NCBI GenBank assembly: GCA_903862955.1
Contig: CAIPAH010000022.1
Location: forward strand, 186,001 to 250,000
Length of the DNA stretch: 64,000 nt
Direction: 5' to 3'
From: an uncultured Opitutia bacterium
GTDB taxonomy: Bacteria; Verrucomicrobiota; Verrucomicrobiia; Opitutales; Opitutaceae
Shown here: piece by piece, positions 8,563-17,750 of the stretch
Layout: every line of letters starts with the position of its first letter
How positions within the stretch are numbered: the first letter of the stretch is position 1
Position numbers and translations under genes: made by a program
The notes under the pieces: model-generated
What the model saw: only the letters and a program-made list of their open reading frames with translations
What the model was told of the DNA's origin: nothing
Databases searched by the model: none

Positions 8563-11352
8563 CTAAATTCTCCGCTGCCGCCAGCGCAGGAGTGACAGCG
8601 CGACGAGTCCTGCCGGCAGCCAGCCGCCCATCGCGCCCGCTCCGTTGCCGTTTGGTCCGCCGCTCGTGCTGCTGCTTGTGGTCGTGCCGCCGGTCGTGGT
8701 GGTGCCGCCACCGGTGGAACCGCTGGTCGTGCCTTGGCGAAGCGTAAGCGTCGTCACCACCCCGGCCGGTGTCACCTTGCGGATTGAGTCATTGCCCGTG
8801 TCCGCCACCCAGAGATTGCCGCTGGCATCGATGGTCAGCGACCTTGGTTGGTTGAACATCGCGCCATAACCCGTGCCGTCTTGGTTGCCGCCGATGCCCG
8901 CCAGGCCGGCCAATGTGCTCACCACACCTGCCGGCGTGATCCGGCGGATCGTGCTGTTGCCGGTGTCCGCCACGTAGAGGTTGCCGGTCGCGTCGAGCAC
9001 CAGGCCATCCGGCTGATTGAACAGCGCCTGGCTCCCGGCGCCGTCATCGGAACCGCTCACGCCGGGCAGGCCGGCCAGCACCGTGACGACGCCGGCGGGG
9101 CTGATCTTGCGGATGACATTGTTGGACAGGTCTGCGACGTAGACATTCCCGGCCGCGTCAACCGCGAGGCCGGCGGGGTGATTGAAGAGCGCGGCGGTGC
9201 CCGTGCCGTCAGCGAAGCCCGGCACGCCGGCCGAGCCCGCGAGCGTGCTCACGACGCCGGCGGGCGTGATCTTGCGGATGGTCTGGCCCATGGCATCCGC
9301 CACGTAAAGGTTGCCGGCCACGTCGAGGGCGACGCCCACCGGAGATGAGAAGGTTGCTGCCGTTCCGGTGCCATCGGCATTGCCGCGCGCGGTGGCGGAC
9401 CCGGCAAACGTCGTGACGCTGCCGTCGGTCGCGACGCGCCGGATCATGGCGTTGGCGGTGTCGGCGACATAGATGACACCGCTGCTGGCCGCGGCGAGGC
9501 CGCCCGGCTGGTTGAACAACGCAGCCGCACCCGTGCCATTGCCGGCGCCGGCGGAGCCGCTGGTGCCGGCGAGGAGCGTGACGTCGCCCGCGGTGGTGAT
9601 CTTCTGGACGGTGTCGCCCGAGGAGTCGGTCACGAAGAGGCCGTCCGGCCCGACGAAACCAATGCCCGACGGATACGTGAAGAACGTGTTAGTGGTCACG
9701 GGCGGAGGTGGAGGCGGGGCTGTGCCCACGATGAGCACGGCGCCGGCGGAAGTGACGTTCCCCGCACTGTTGCTCACGAGCACGGTGTAAGTGCCGGCGT
9801 CACTCGTCACCGCGGAGGCAATGGTGTAGGCAGCGGTGGTGGCGCCGGGGATCGCCACCCCGGTCTTGCTCCACTGGTAAGTGGGCGCCGGATTGCCGCT
9901 GGCCGCCACCGTGAAGGTGACCGAGTTGCCCGCGGTGACCGTCTGGCTGGTAGGCTGCGTCGAGATCGTGGGCGCGGTGTTCGGCGGCGGCGGCGCCTGC
10001 ACGGTCAGCGTGGTGCCATTCGAGGTGACGCTGCCGGCGACGTTGGTGGCGACGGCGGTGTAGGTGCCCGCATCGCCGGCGGCGGCGGAAGCGATCGTGA
10101 AAGTGGCGCCGGTCGCGCCGCTGAGCGCCGCGCCGTTCTTGTTCCACTGGTACGTCGGCGCGGGCGTGCCGCTGGCGGCCACGACAAACGTGACCGAGCC
10201 GCCGGTGGTGACGGTTTGGCCGACGGGCTGCGTCGTGATGACCGGCGCGACGTTGGTCGGCGGCGCTGCCTGCACGGTCAACGTGGCGCCGGCCGAGGTG
10301 GCCGAGCCCACGGAGTTGGTGGCCACCACCGTGTAGGTGCCGGCATCGCCGGCGGCCGTGGACGCAATCGTGTAGGAGGAACCGGTCGCGCCGCTGATGG
10401 CCACGCCGCCCTTGTTCCACTGATAGGTCGGGGCCGGATTGCCACTCGCCGAGGCCGTGAAGGTGGCTGGATTGCCGGCGGTGACCGTCTGGCTGGACGG
10501 CTGCGTGGTGAATGACGGCGCGGTGTTGGGCGGAGGCGCCGCCTGCACGGTGAGCGTGGCGCCGTTCGAGGTGGCGGTGCCAGCGACGTTGGTGGCGACG
10601 GCGGTGTAGGTGCCCGCGTCACCCGCCGCGGCGGCGGCGATCGTGTAGGTGGAACTCGTCGCGCCCGCGATGGCCGCGCCGTCCTTGTTCCATTGGAACG
10701 TCGGCGTGGGATTGCCGCTGGCGGCCACCGTGAAGGTCACCGCGCTGCCGGCGGTGACCGTCTGGCTGGACGGCTGCGTGGTGATGCTGGGCGCGGTGTT
10801 GGTCACCCCGCTGCTGATGGTGAACGTCACCGTGATCTTCGCGCTGTTTCCGCCTGTGCCATTCAGACTGTCCCAGGCCGTGACCGTGCAGGCCGTCGTG
10901 CCGGCGGTCGTGGGCGTGCCGGAGATGGTCATTTTGTAGGGTGCGACAACGTTCACCGGGTTGCCGCCGGCGACGCTGAGCCCAGCCGGAAGCGGCGTGG
11001 TACTCTTGACGCTCCACGACTTCGGGTTGCCCGGAGCGCCGCTGACGGAGATGCCGATGCTGAGGGCCGTGCCGGTTGTGCCGGTGACCGTGAAGGTGGA
11101 GTTCGCCGCGCCGCTGGTCGGCGTGGCGGGGCTGACGTTGAAAACCGTCGCGCCGGCCACGGAGTTGTAGGCGCCCATGGCGGCGGCCACCGCCGTGGAA
11201 CGCAGGATCATCGGCGCGCGCTCCACAAACACGTCACCGATTTGTTCCAGTGCCCGGAGCACCGGGGCCGGAGTGCGTTGCAGCAACAGGACGAGCAATC
11301 CCGTGGGAAATTGGAGCCAGCGCAAACGAATGGAGATAGCGGATGGATTCAT
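8563..11352 (-). CDS. Large secreted/surface protein: four Ig-like repeats, several NHL-type repeats, C-terminal hydrophobic sorting-like tail
   Basis: Four repeats of about 90 aa ([54 protein letters not shown]...), then repeats of [27 protein letters not shown], ending [24 protein letters not shown]. Confidence 0.85.
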   Translation of the reverse strand: MNPSAISIRLRWLQFPTGLLVLLLQRTPAPVLRALEQIGDVFVERAPMILRSTAVAAAMGAYNSVAGATVFNVSPATPTSGAANSTFTVTGTTGTALSIGISVSGAPGNPKSWSVKSTTPLPAGLSVAGGNPVNVVAPYKMTISGTPTTAGTTACTVTAWDSLNGTGGNSAKITVTFTISSGVTNTAPSITTQPSSQTVTAGSAVTFTVAASGNPTPTFQWNKDGAAIAGATSSTYTIAAAAAGDAGTYTAVATNVAGTATSNGATLTVQAAPPPNTAPSFTTQPSSQTVTAGNPATFTASASGNPAPTYQWNKGGVAISGATGSSYTIASTAAGDAGTYTVVATNSVGSATSAGATLTVQAAPPTNVAPVITTQPVGQTVTTGGSVTFVVAASGTPAPTYQWNKNGAALSGATGATFTIASAAAGDAGTYTAVATNVAGSVTSNGTTLTVQAPPPPNTAPTISTQPTSQTVTAGNSVTFTVAASGNPAPTYQWSKTGVAIPGATTAAYTIASAVTSDAGTYTVLVSNSAGNVTSAGAVLIVGTAPPPPPPVTTNTFFTYPSGIGFVGPDGLFVTDSSGDTVQKITTAGDVTLLAGTSGSAGAGNGTGAAALFNQPGGLAAASSGVIYVADTANAMIRRVATDGSVTTFAGSATARGNADGTGTAATFSSPVGVALDVAGNLYVADAMGQTIRKITPAGVVSTLAGSAGVPGFADGTGTAALFNHPAGLAVDAAGNVYVADLSNNVIRKISPAGVVTVLAGLPGVSGSDDGAGSQALFNQPDGLVLDATGNLYVADTGNSTIRRITPAGVVSTLAGLAGIGGNQDGTGYGAMFNQPRSLTIDASGNLWVADTGNDSIRKVTPAGVVTTLTLRQGTTSGSTGGGTTTTGGTTTSSSTSGGPNGNGAGAMGGWLPAGLVALSLLRWRQRRI
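9700..10803 (-). repeat. Four tandem Ig-like coding repeats (about 270 bp each)
   Basis: Repeated protein units with matching DNA periodicity inside the 8563-11352 CDS. Confidence 0.8.
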
Positions 11353-11403
11353 GGGGACACGGCGGAGCCGTCGCTAAATTTCGGGGGGGGATCGAACGTG
11401 GGA

Positions 11404-11625
11404 TCAGTTGCAGCCGCAGCCACTGCCGCCGACGCCGCGGCCGCCGGTGGCCGCTTCGCAGGAGAAGTAGATGTGCTCGAACATGGCGTTGTGCAGCGGA
11501 TCACGGTCCGGACGCATGGTGGCGTCGGCCAGCGTGGCGCGTTCCCAGGGCTGCACCGTGGTGCAACCCGCCAAAAGCGTGAACAGCGCGGCCAGGGCCA
11601 GCGCGAAGCGAAGACGGGTCTTCAT
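11404..11625 (-). CDS. DUF4266-like small lipoprotein
   Basis: MKTRLRFALALAALFTLLAGCTTVQPWERATLADATMRPDRDPLHNAMFEHIYFSCEAATGGRGVGGSGCGCN: lipobox LAGC, QPWERxxLA, terminal GCGCN. Confidence 0.85.
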   Translation of the reverse strand: MKTRLRFALALAALFTLLAGCTTVQPWERATLADATMRPDRDPLHNAMFEHIYFSCEAATGGRGVGGSGCGCN

Positions 11626-12122
11626 GATTTTTCCTCCAGCAGGCGGTTGATTTCATCGCGCAGGGCCTTGACGGTGGACTCGCCGTGGTAGCCGCTGTGC
11701 ACCGATCGCACGATTCCGTGGCGGTCGAGGAGATAGGAGGTCGGCATCGCGGGCACGCGGACCTCCGAAATGAGCTTCTGCTTGCCATCGCGCACGGTCG
11801 GGAAGGCCGGCTTGAATCGCTCGATGAACTGCTCATACGGCGCGGCGGTCTGGTCGACGCTCACGGCAAGCAGGACGAATCCGCGCGGGGCGAACTCGCG
11901 CTGGATTTCCGTGTAGGCGGGAAAAGAGGCTTTGCAGGGCGCGCACCACGTCGCCCAGAAATCGATGAGGACGACGTGTCCGGCCGTGTCGGGCAGCGTG
12001 CCTTCGAGTCCGTGGCCAGTCAGCGCCGGGAAGGGCTGGCCGGATTTGACCTGACCCGACGCCGAGCAGGCCAGGGCAAGGCCAAGGACGAGGGCGGGAA
12101 TGAATTTATTGGGGAACGACAT
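11622..12122 (-). CDS. TlpA-family thiol-disulfide oxidoreductase (thioredoxin-like)
   Basis: VVLIDFWATWCAPCKASFPAYTEIQREF: thioredoxin WCxxC; stop overlaps the DUF4266 start (ATGA). Confidence 0.9.
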   Translation of the reverse strand: MSFPNKFIPALVLGLALACSASGQVKSGQPFPALTGHGLEGTLPDTAGHVVLIDFWATWCAPCKASFPAYTEIQREFAPRGFVLLAVSVDQTAAPYEQFIERFKPAFPTVRDGKQKLISEVRVPAMPTSYLLDRHGIVRSVHSGYHGESTVKALRDEINRLLEEKS

Positions 12123-13074
12123 AATTGAAAAATCCGCGGGTTTGGTGCCGCGCACCGTCGGCGACAATGCAGGCCTCGGCGCCCATGGAGGCTTGGACGA
12201 AAGTGATGCCCTCGGCCGGCGGCAGGATGAAAGCCGTGGTGGACAGCACGCCGGCCTGCAGGCAGGTCGGGGCGATCACCGTGACCTGGCGGGCGCCGTG
12301 CGCGACCGGGCGGCCCGTGCGCGGGTCGATGATGTGGCCGTAGCGAATGCCATCGATCGTGAAGCCACGACGGTAGTCTCCCGACGAGGCGACGCCACGA
12401 TCCTTGATCGCCATGCTTCCCCAGCAGGCGGCGCCCGGTCGCGCCGGATCCTCCAAGCCGATATGCCAGCCGGGCTTGCCCGGCGCCGTGCCCAACGCGC
12501 GCAGGTCGTGGCCAAAATCCACCAACACGCGGGTGAGACCGTGCTCGCGGGCGATCTCCGCCACCATGTCGACCGCGTATTCCTTGCCCCACCCGCCCAG
12601 ATCCAGAGCCATGCCTGGTTCCGGAAGCCGCACCCGACCGCGCTCGCGCTGCACGCGCGGCCAGCCCACGAGGCGGCGCGCCACCGCGATTTCCGCGGCC
12701 GACGGAATGCGCGGCACCGGCGCACGGTAGTCCCACAGCCGTATCAGTGGGAGCGCAGTGATGTCGAGCAGCCCCTGCGTGAGGGAATAAATCGAACCGC
12801 TCAGGTCGAGCATGCGCTCCATTTCCTCGTCGATCGCCACCCAGCCGTGGCCGGCCGCGGCGTTGATGCGGCTGATCAGGCTCCCGGGCCGGAAGCGCGA
12901 GTATTTCGCCTCAAAGGTCGCAACCCACGCCTGGGCCGCCTGCTCGAACGCCCGCCCAATCCGCGCGTCCTCGCTGGCATATTGCACCAGGCACTCCGTG
13001 CCGAGTGCCGCCCACCGCAGTGCATGCAGGGGCGCGGCGGGCGCGGGAGGCAGGAGCGTGGTGGAATCAGCCAT
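12106..13074 (-). CDS. apbE: FAD:protein FMN transferase (ApbE family)
   Basis: LGTECLVQYASED ... FEAKYSRFRPGSLISRINAAAG ... ALDLGGWGKEYAVDMVAEIAREHGLTRVLVDFGHDLRALG ... GHIIDPRTGRPV; 3' end overlaps the TlpA start by 17 nt. Confidence 0.88.
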   Translation of the reverse strand: MADSTTLLPPAPAAPLHALRWAALGTECLVQYASEDARIGRAFEQAAQAWVATFEAKYSRFRPGSLISRINAAAGHGWVAIDEEMERMLDLSGSIYSLTQGLLDITALPLIRLWDYRAPVPRIPSAAEIAVARRLVGWPRVQRERGRVRLPEPGMALDLGGWGKEYAVDMVAEIAREHGLTRVLVDFGHDLRALGTAPGKPGWHIGLEDPARPGAACWGSMAIKDRGVASSGDYRRGFTIDGIRYGHIIDPRTGRPVAHGARQVTVIAPTCLQAGVLSTTAFILPPAEGITFVQASMGAEACIVADGARHQTRGFFNYVVPQ

Positions 13075-13084
13075 GGCCGGCGAA

Positions 13085-14272
13085 TCAGTGGATGAGCTTG
13101 AAACCGAAGGTGAAGACGTTCGCCGCGAAGAAAGCGCTCTGGGGCGTGACATGGTCGAGGCCACGCGAGCCGTAGCGGTCATACGCGGCATTCACTTCCA
13201 GCCAACGCCGGACCTGCCACACGACCTTCAAGCCTGCGTCCACGGTCCGCATATACGAGAGGCGGTAGTCCGACGAATAATACGGCGCCCGCCCCGTGCC
13301 CGTTTCGCCGAGCGGCCCGTAGCTGGTGACGATGCCGGCCTTGTCCAGGTCGACGTAATAGAAATCCGCCGCGGTCTGCCGGTAGTAGCGAACGAAAGGC
13401 TGGAGGGTCACATGTTCGCCGAGCTTCTGCAGCCAGAGCACGGAGAACGTGTTGCTGTTGATGCCAAAACTATCGTGGTAGTAGCGATAGGACGCCTCCA
13501 CGGCGCCATGCCAGGCGTCAACGTTGCGGTTCAGCCCGAGGAACAGGCTCCCCTTGTTCCGTTCCATCGGCCGGTTCTCGGGCACCGTGTAGTAAGTGCC
13601 CGGGTCGAGATCCAGCAGCGTGGTGGAGACGATCTTGTAGGGATCACTCATGTAGCCGCGCGCCTGCCCGAGGGAGACATTTGCGGTCACGCTGGTGTTG
13701 GCGTCGATCAGTTGGTTGACGCCCACGAGGAAGTCGTTGCTCCGCTTGGGGCGCGTGACCGTCCAGCCGAGCTTCTCCTCGTTGATCCGGTCGTCAGCGC
13801 GGCCGTAGCCCAGCAGCAGGCTCGTGTTCTTCTGGTTGAAATCGATGACGCCGTTTAGCGACCAGCCGTTGGAAAAATAATCGCTCTCGCGGCTGGTGGC
13901 GAAGCCGAGGCTCAGGCTCACACGCTCGAACTGTTGAGTGAGGTCGGCGTTCCATGCCTTGCGCCGGTCATGCATCGTGGCCAGCGGGACCTGCCCGCCC
14001 GGCACCGGCGCCTTCTCGCCGGTCGGCGTGGCGCCGGCGATCGAATCGATCAAGCCCATCACCTTCACGTGCAGGGCCGTCGTCGGATCCGAATCAAGCT
14101 GAAGATAATTCGTGTCCACACGGATCCGGTTGTCCGACTCCTGGAACGACTGGTCCTTCCAAGCCAGCGTATCCTCGGCGCGCGCGGCGCGCGGCGCGAC
14201 CAACATCAGGACGAGGCCGAGCATCAATCCGGGGGCGCATTCCGGCCGGGGAAAAGTGAAGCGGGGGGACAT
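13085..14272 (-). CDS. DUF3570-like protein, predicted exported beta-rich (possibly outer-membrane barrel)
   Basis: Signal-peptide-like N-terminus then alternating amphipathic strands (NRIRVDTNYLQLDSDPTTALHVKVMGLIDSIAGATPTG...); operon context with ApbE/TlpA/DUF4266. Confidence 0.75.
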   Translation of the reverse strand: MSPRFTFPRPECAPGLMLGLVLMLVAPRAARAEDTLAWKDQSFQESDNRIRVDTNYLQLDSDPTTALHVKVMGLIDSIAGATPTGEKAPVPGGQVPLATMHDRRKAWNADLTQQFERVSLSLGFATSRESDYFSNGWSLNGVIDFNQKNTSLLLGYGRADDRINEEKLGWTVTRPKRSNDFLVGVNQLIDANTSVTANVSLGQARGYMSDPYKIVSTTLLDLDPGTYYTVPENRPMERNKGSLFLGLNRNVDAWHGAVEASYRYYHDSFGINSNTFSVLWLQKLGEHVTLQPFVRYYRQTAADFYYVDLDKAGIVTSYGPLGETGTGRAPYYSSDYRLSYMRTVDAGLKVVWQVRRWLEVNAAYDRYGSRGLDHVTPQSAFFAANVFTFGFKLIH

Positions 14273-14580
14273 CGGGGGCGAGGCTCGTGCTCAGACGTTC
14301 GACCGCAAGATTAGTTCGCGCGTTTTCCGTCAAAACCGTTTGAAAATTATTCGGCGTGTCTGCGGCGCGCAAACGGGCGCGGTTTTGTGACACTTTTTTT
14401 GCAAGAATCGCCGCGGCCGCGCTGTGAGAACGAAGGTGACCTGCTGACTCGAGTCGACACGACCCACCCGCCCCACAGCACTGGAGTTCTCTCCGTGCCC
14501 GGATTTCGACGTTGTTATGCGCGCCGAGTCCGCCCACGAAGCACAGTCCGCAACCTGCCCGCTTCAACGCCCACTCCCCC

Positions 14581-15240
14581 ATGCTTTCTCTTCGTTCCAT
14601 TATTTCCCGGCGCTTGCTCCCGGTCGCCGGCCTGTTCCTCGCCGCCTGCGCCTCCACGAAGCTCACTGACAGCTGGAAGGCGCCCGAGGCGGGCACCATC
14701 CACTTCACCAAGATCCTCGTGATGGCCGTGGCACCCGTCGACTCACTGCGTCATCCCGCCGAGGACGCGATGCGGGCCCAGATCAAGACCGTCCCGGTCG
14801 TCACCAGCTATGAGCTGCTGCCCAAGGCCGAGGATGGCTCCGATCCCGTCAAGCTGGCCGCGGCGATCAAGGCCGCGGGCGTGGACGGCATCATCGTGAT
14901 GCGGATGGTGTCATCGGACTCCGAGGTGAGCTACACGACCGGCGGCATGATGCCGTCGTATTACACGTCGTTTAACAGCTACTACGGTTACAACTTCCGG
15001 GGCTACCATAACTACTACAACAACCGCTACGCGGCCCAGGCGGCGTTCTACTACGACCCGCCGAAAATGTATGTCGACCGGATCATCGGCATCGAGACGA
15101 ACATCTACAATGCCCGCGACCAGGCGCTCATCTGGACCGGGATCACGAAGTCCACGAACCCGAAGGGGGTCGACCAGCTCATCGCCGAGGTGGCCGGCGT
15201 CGTGCGCAGCAAGCTCCGCAGCCAGGGGCTGATCAAGTAA
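14581..15240 (+). CDS. Lipoprotein, DUF4136-like
   Basis: MLSLRSIISRRLLPVAGLFLAACASTKLTDSWKAPEAGTIHFTKILVMAVAP...: lipobox and secreted domain. Confidence 0.6.
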   Translation: MLSLRSIISRRLLPVAGLFLAACASTKLTDSWKAPEAGTIHFTKILVMAVAPVDSLRHPAEDAMRAQIKTVPVVTSYELLPKAEDGSDPVKLAAAIKAAGVDGIIVMRMVSSDSEVSYTTGGMMPSYYTSFNSYYGYNFRGYHNYYNNRYAAQAAFYYDPPKMYVDRIIGIETNIYNARDQALIWTGITKSTNPKGVDQLIAEVAGVVRSKLRSQGLIK

Positions 15241-15255
15241 GCGGGGCCATCAACG

Positions 15256-15343
15256 TGGTGCCCGGGGTGGGGGTCGAACCCACATGCCTTTAGAGGGCGA
15301 CGGATTTTGAGTCCGTTGCGTCTGCCAATTCCGCCACCCGGGC
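15256..15343 (-). tRNA. tRNA-Leu (anticodon CAA), CCA encoded
   Basis: Reverse complement GCCCGGGTGGCGGAATTGGCAGACGC ACGGACTCAAAATCCGT ... GGGTTCGACCCCCACCCCGGGCACCA: acceptor stem pairs, CAA in a 7-nt loop, T-arm GGTTCGA. Confidence 0.95.
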
Positions 15344-15466
15344 GCACTGCGTGGAGTGCGGAAGCTAGGTCCGCCGTCGGTGGTGTAAACTGCATTTTTC
15401 CCCGGCGGGAGGCCGCGCCCCGTGGCCGGGCTTGTCAGCCGCCGGCCGTCCCGCTCACCCTCCGCC

Positions 15467-16222
15467 ATGCCCGACTTCCGCGCCTTCTGCGCCCCGCCGA
15501 CCGCCGAGCCGTCCGAGCTCACGCTCAGCCCGGAGGAGTCGCATCATCTCGTCGTCGTGAATCGCGCGCGCCTCGGTGACACCGTTGTCGCGTTCGACGG
15601 GCGCGGCACCGAGTGGATCTGCGAGCTGGCCGGCGACCGCAAGAACGCCGCGGTCCTGAAGGTGCGCTTCCGCCAAAAGGCCCGGCCGCTCGCGTTCGAA
15701 ATCACGCTCGGGCAGGCGCTGCCCAAGGGCCCGGCGATGGATGCCATCGTGCGCAAGGCCACCGAGATCGGCGCCGCGCACATCGCCCCGCTCGAGAGCG
15801 AGCGCACGCAGGTTCATCTCGATGAAGGCCGCTCCGACAAGAAGATCGAAAAATGGCAGACCGCGGCGCTGGAGGCCGCCAAGCAGTGCGGCAACCCGTT
15901 CCTGCCGGACATCGCCCCCGTGCAGTCGGCCTCGGCCTTCATGGAAGCCGCGCGCGGCTACGATTTGAAACTCATCGCGAGCCTGCAGCCCGGCGCGAAG
16001 TCGCTGAAGACGGTGCTCGCCGCCTTTCAAGCGGCGTCGGGCCGGCCGCCGAAGAAAGTTGTCTGGCTCGTGGGACCCGAGGGCGATTTCACGCCGGCCG
16101 AGTTGAGCCTGGCCAAGTCCAGCGGCTTCGAACCGATCACGCTCGGCCCGCTCGTGCTGCGCTGCGAAACCGCCGCCATCTACGCGCTCAGCGTGCTGAG
16201 CTACGAACTCCAGAACAGTTGA
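15467..16222 (+). CDS. rsmE: 16S rRNA (uracil1498-N3)-methyltransferase RsmE
   Basis: LTLSPEESHHLVVVNRARLGDTVVAFDGRG ... KGPAMDAIVRKATEIGAAHIAPLESERTQ ... VGPEGDFTPAELSLAKSSGFEPITLGPLVLRCETAAIYAL. Confidence 0.93.
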   Translation: MPDFRAFCAPPTAEPSELTLSPEESHHLVVVNRARLGDTVVAFDGRGTEWICELAGDRKNAAVLKVRFRQKARPLAFEITLGQALPKGPAMDAIVRKATEIGAAHIAPLESERTQVHLDEGRSDKKIEKWQTAALEAAKQCGNPFLPDIAPVQSASAFMEAARGYDLKLIASLQPGAKSLKTVLAAFQAASGRPPKKVVWLVGPEGDFTPAELSLAKSSGFEPITLGPLVLRCETAAIYALSVLSYELQNS

Positions 16223-16289
16223 TCACGCAAAGGCGCTAAGCCGCAGAGATCGGACTCCAGAAAGATGGAATCTTTGCGCCTTTGCGTGA
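16223..16289. repeat. Palindromic element family C (TTTGCG word)
   Basis: Left tcacgcaaaggcgctaagccgcagagat; right atctttgcgcctttgcgtga; begins immediately after the rsmE stop. Confidence 0.85.
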
Positions 16290-16295
16290 CAAAAA

Positions 16296-16769
16296 TCAGC
16301 TCTTCCGCGACGCGAGATACCGCTGCACATCGTCACCTGAAACGCGATTGCCGGGGCCGGTGGCCTCGATGTCCGTGATCTTCGCCGGGTCGAGGCCGGC
16401 TTCCTGGGCCAGCTTCGTCGCGCGCGGCGTCCACACCACGGCCACAGCCGGCTTGGCCGCGGGCGCGGCCGCCGGGAACGGCGTGGCGGTCTTGGTCGAA
16501 CGGAGGTGCTTCATGCTCTCGTCGGACGTCTCGATCTGCACAAACGGGTCGCCGGAGTTCATCGTGGCGCCTGGCTTGCCGATGACGGCGTGGATCACGC
16601 CGTCGCAGGGACTCTCGAATTCAAACGCGGACTTGTCGCTCTCCAGGTCCGCGAGGCGCTGGCCCTTCGTGACGCGGTCGCCCGGCTGGACTTTGATGAC
16701 GATGACGTTGAGTTCGCTGACGGTCGCGCCCATCGAGGGCACGGGAACGTCGATAAGGAAGGTTTCCAT
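16296..16769 (-). CDS. Stand-alone lipoyl domain plus peripheral-subunit-binding domain protein (E2-like, no acyltransferase domain)
   Basis: VPSMGATVSELNVIVIKVQPGDRVTKGQRLADLESDKSAFEFESPCDGVI (lipoyl ESDK) and TPRATKLAQEAGLDPAKITDIEATGPGNRVSGDDVQRYL (E3-binding), then stop. Confidence 0.85.
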   Translation of the reverse strand: METFLIDVPVPSMGATVSELNVIVIKVQPGDRVTKGQRLADLESDKSAFEFESPCDGVIHAVIGKPGATMNSGDPFVQIETSDESMKHLRSTKTATPFPAAAPAAKPAVAVVWTPRATKLAQEAGLDPAKITDIEATGPGNRVSGDDVQRYLASRKS

Positions 16770-16840
16770 GGCAGTTTTTGTGCCCGAAGTGTGGGCGCCA
16801 CGCCGCCTTGGTCAAGGTAGGGCGCGTTCCATCCTGAATT

Positions 16841-16931
16841 GCCCACGAATCACACGGACGACACGGAACAAATCTCTCCAAGCTGGTCTCGCGAACCCAT
16901 CTTTTGTGTGTGTTCCGTGTGATCCGTGGGC
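16841..16931. repeat. Palindromic element family B (CCGTG word)
   Basis: Left gcccacgaatcacacggacgacacggaac; right gtgtgtgttccgtgtgatccgtgggc. Confidence 0.85.
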
Positions 16932-16936
16932 AACAA

Positions 16937-17731
16937 TCAACCCCGGACTGCTTTCCACACCGCAAGGCAGCTCGCCAGCAGCGCGGGCAGCTCGGCCAGC
17001 GGGATCATGTTCGGGCCGTCGGAAATCGCCTTCGAGGGATCGGGATGCGTCTCGAGGAAAAGCCCGTCCGCGCCCGCGGCCAGCGCCGCCTTGGCGAGCG
17101 GCGCCACGAATTCCCGCTGGCCGTCGCTCTTGCCGTCGCCCGCGCCCGGCAGCTGCACGCTGTGCGTGGCATCGAGGATCGTCGGGTAGCCGTTCTGCTT
17201 CATGATCGGGAACGAGCGCATGTCGACCACGAGGTTGTTGTAGCCGAACGTCGTGCCGCGCTCCGTCTGCCAGATCTCCTTCGCCTTGCCCTCACGCAGC
17301 TTGCCGGTGACATGCACCATTTCCTGCGGGGAAAGAAACTGGCCCTTCTTGACGTTGACCACGCGGCCCGTCGCCGCGGCGGCCAGGAGCAGATCGGTCT
17401 GCCGGCTGAGAAACGCGGGAATCTGGATCACGTCGCAGACCGCGGCCACCGCCGGCATCTGCACGCGCTCGTGCACGTCGGTCAGCACCGGAAATCCATA
17501 GTCGCGCTTGATCAACGCGAGCAGCTTGAGCCCCTCTTCCATCCCCGTGCCGCGCGGGCCCTTGGCCGACGTGCGGTTGGCTTTGTCGAACGAGCCCTTG
17601 AACACGAGGTTCAGCTCGGGGTGCTTTTTGCCGACCTTGACCAGAACCTCGGCCACAGCGCGGCACACGCCCTCGTTCTCGAGGGAACACGGGCCGGCGA
17701 TCAGGAGAAGTTTTTTCGGGTCAAAAAGCAT
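16937..17731 (-). CDS. kdsA: 3-deoxy-8-phosphooctulonate synthase
   Basis: [12 protein letters not shown] ... [12 protein letters not shown] ... [10 protein letters not shown] ... [39 protein letters not shown]. Confidence 0.95.
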   Translation of the reverse strand: MLFDPKKLLLIAGPCSLENEGVCRAVAEVLVKVGKKHPELNLVFKGSFDKANRTSAKGPRGTGMEEGLKLLALIKRDYGFPVLTDVHERVQMPAVAAVCDVIQIPAFLSRQTDLLLAAAATGRVVNVKKGQFLSPQEMVHVTGKLREGKAKEIWQTERGTTFGYNNLVVDMRSFPIMKQNGYPTILDATHSVQLPGAGDGKSDGQREFVAPLAKAALAAGADGLFLETHPDPSKAISDGPNMIPLAELPALLASCLAVWKAVRG

Positions 17732-17750
17732 CGGCAGAACGAAATTAACT

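Noticed and set aside
9700-10803. Possible CRISPR or non-coding tandem array
   Set aside because: Period about 270 bp and in frame; it is the Ig-like domain repeats of the surface protein.
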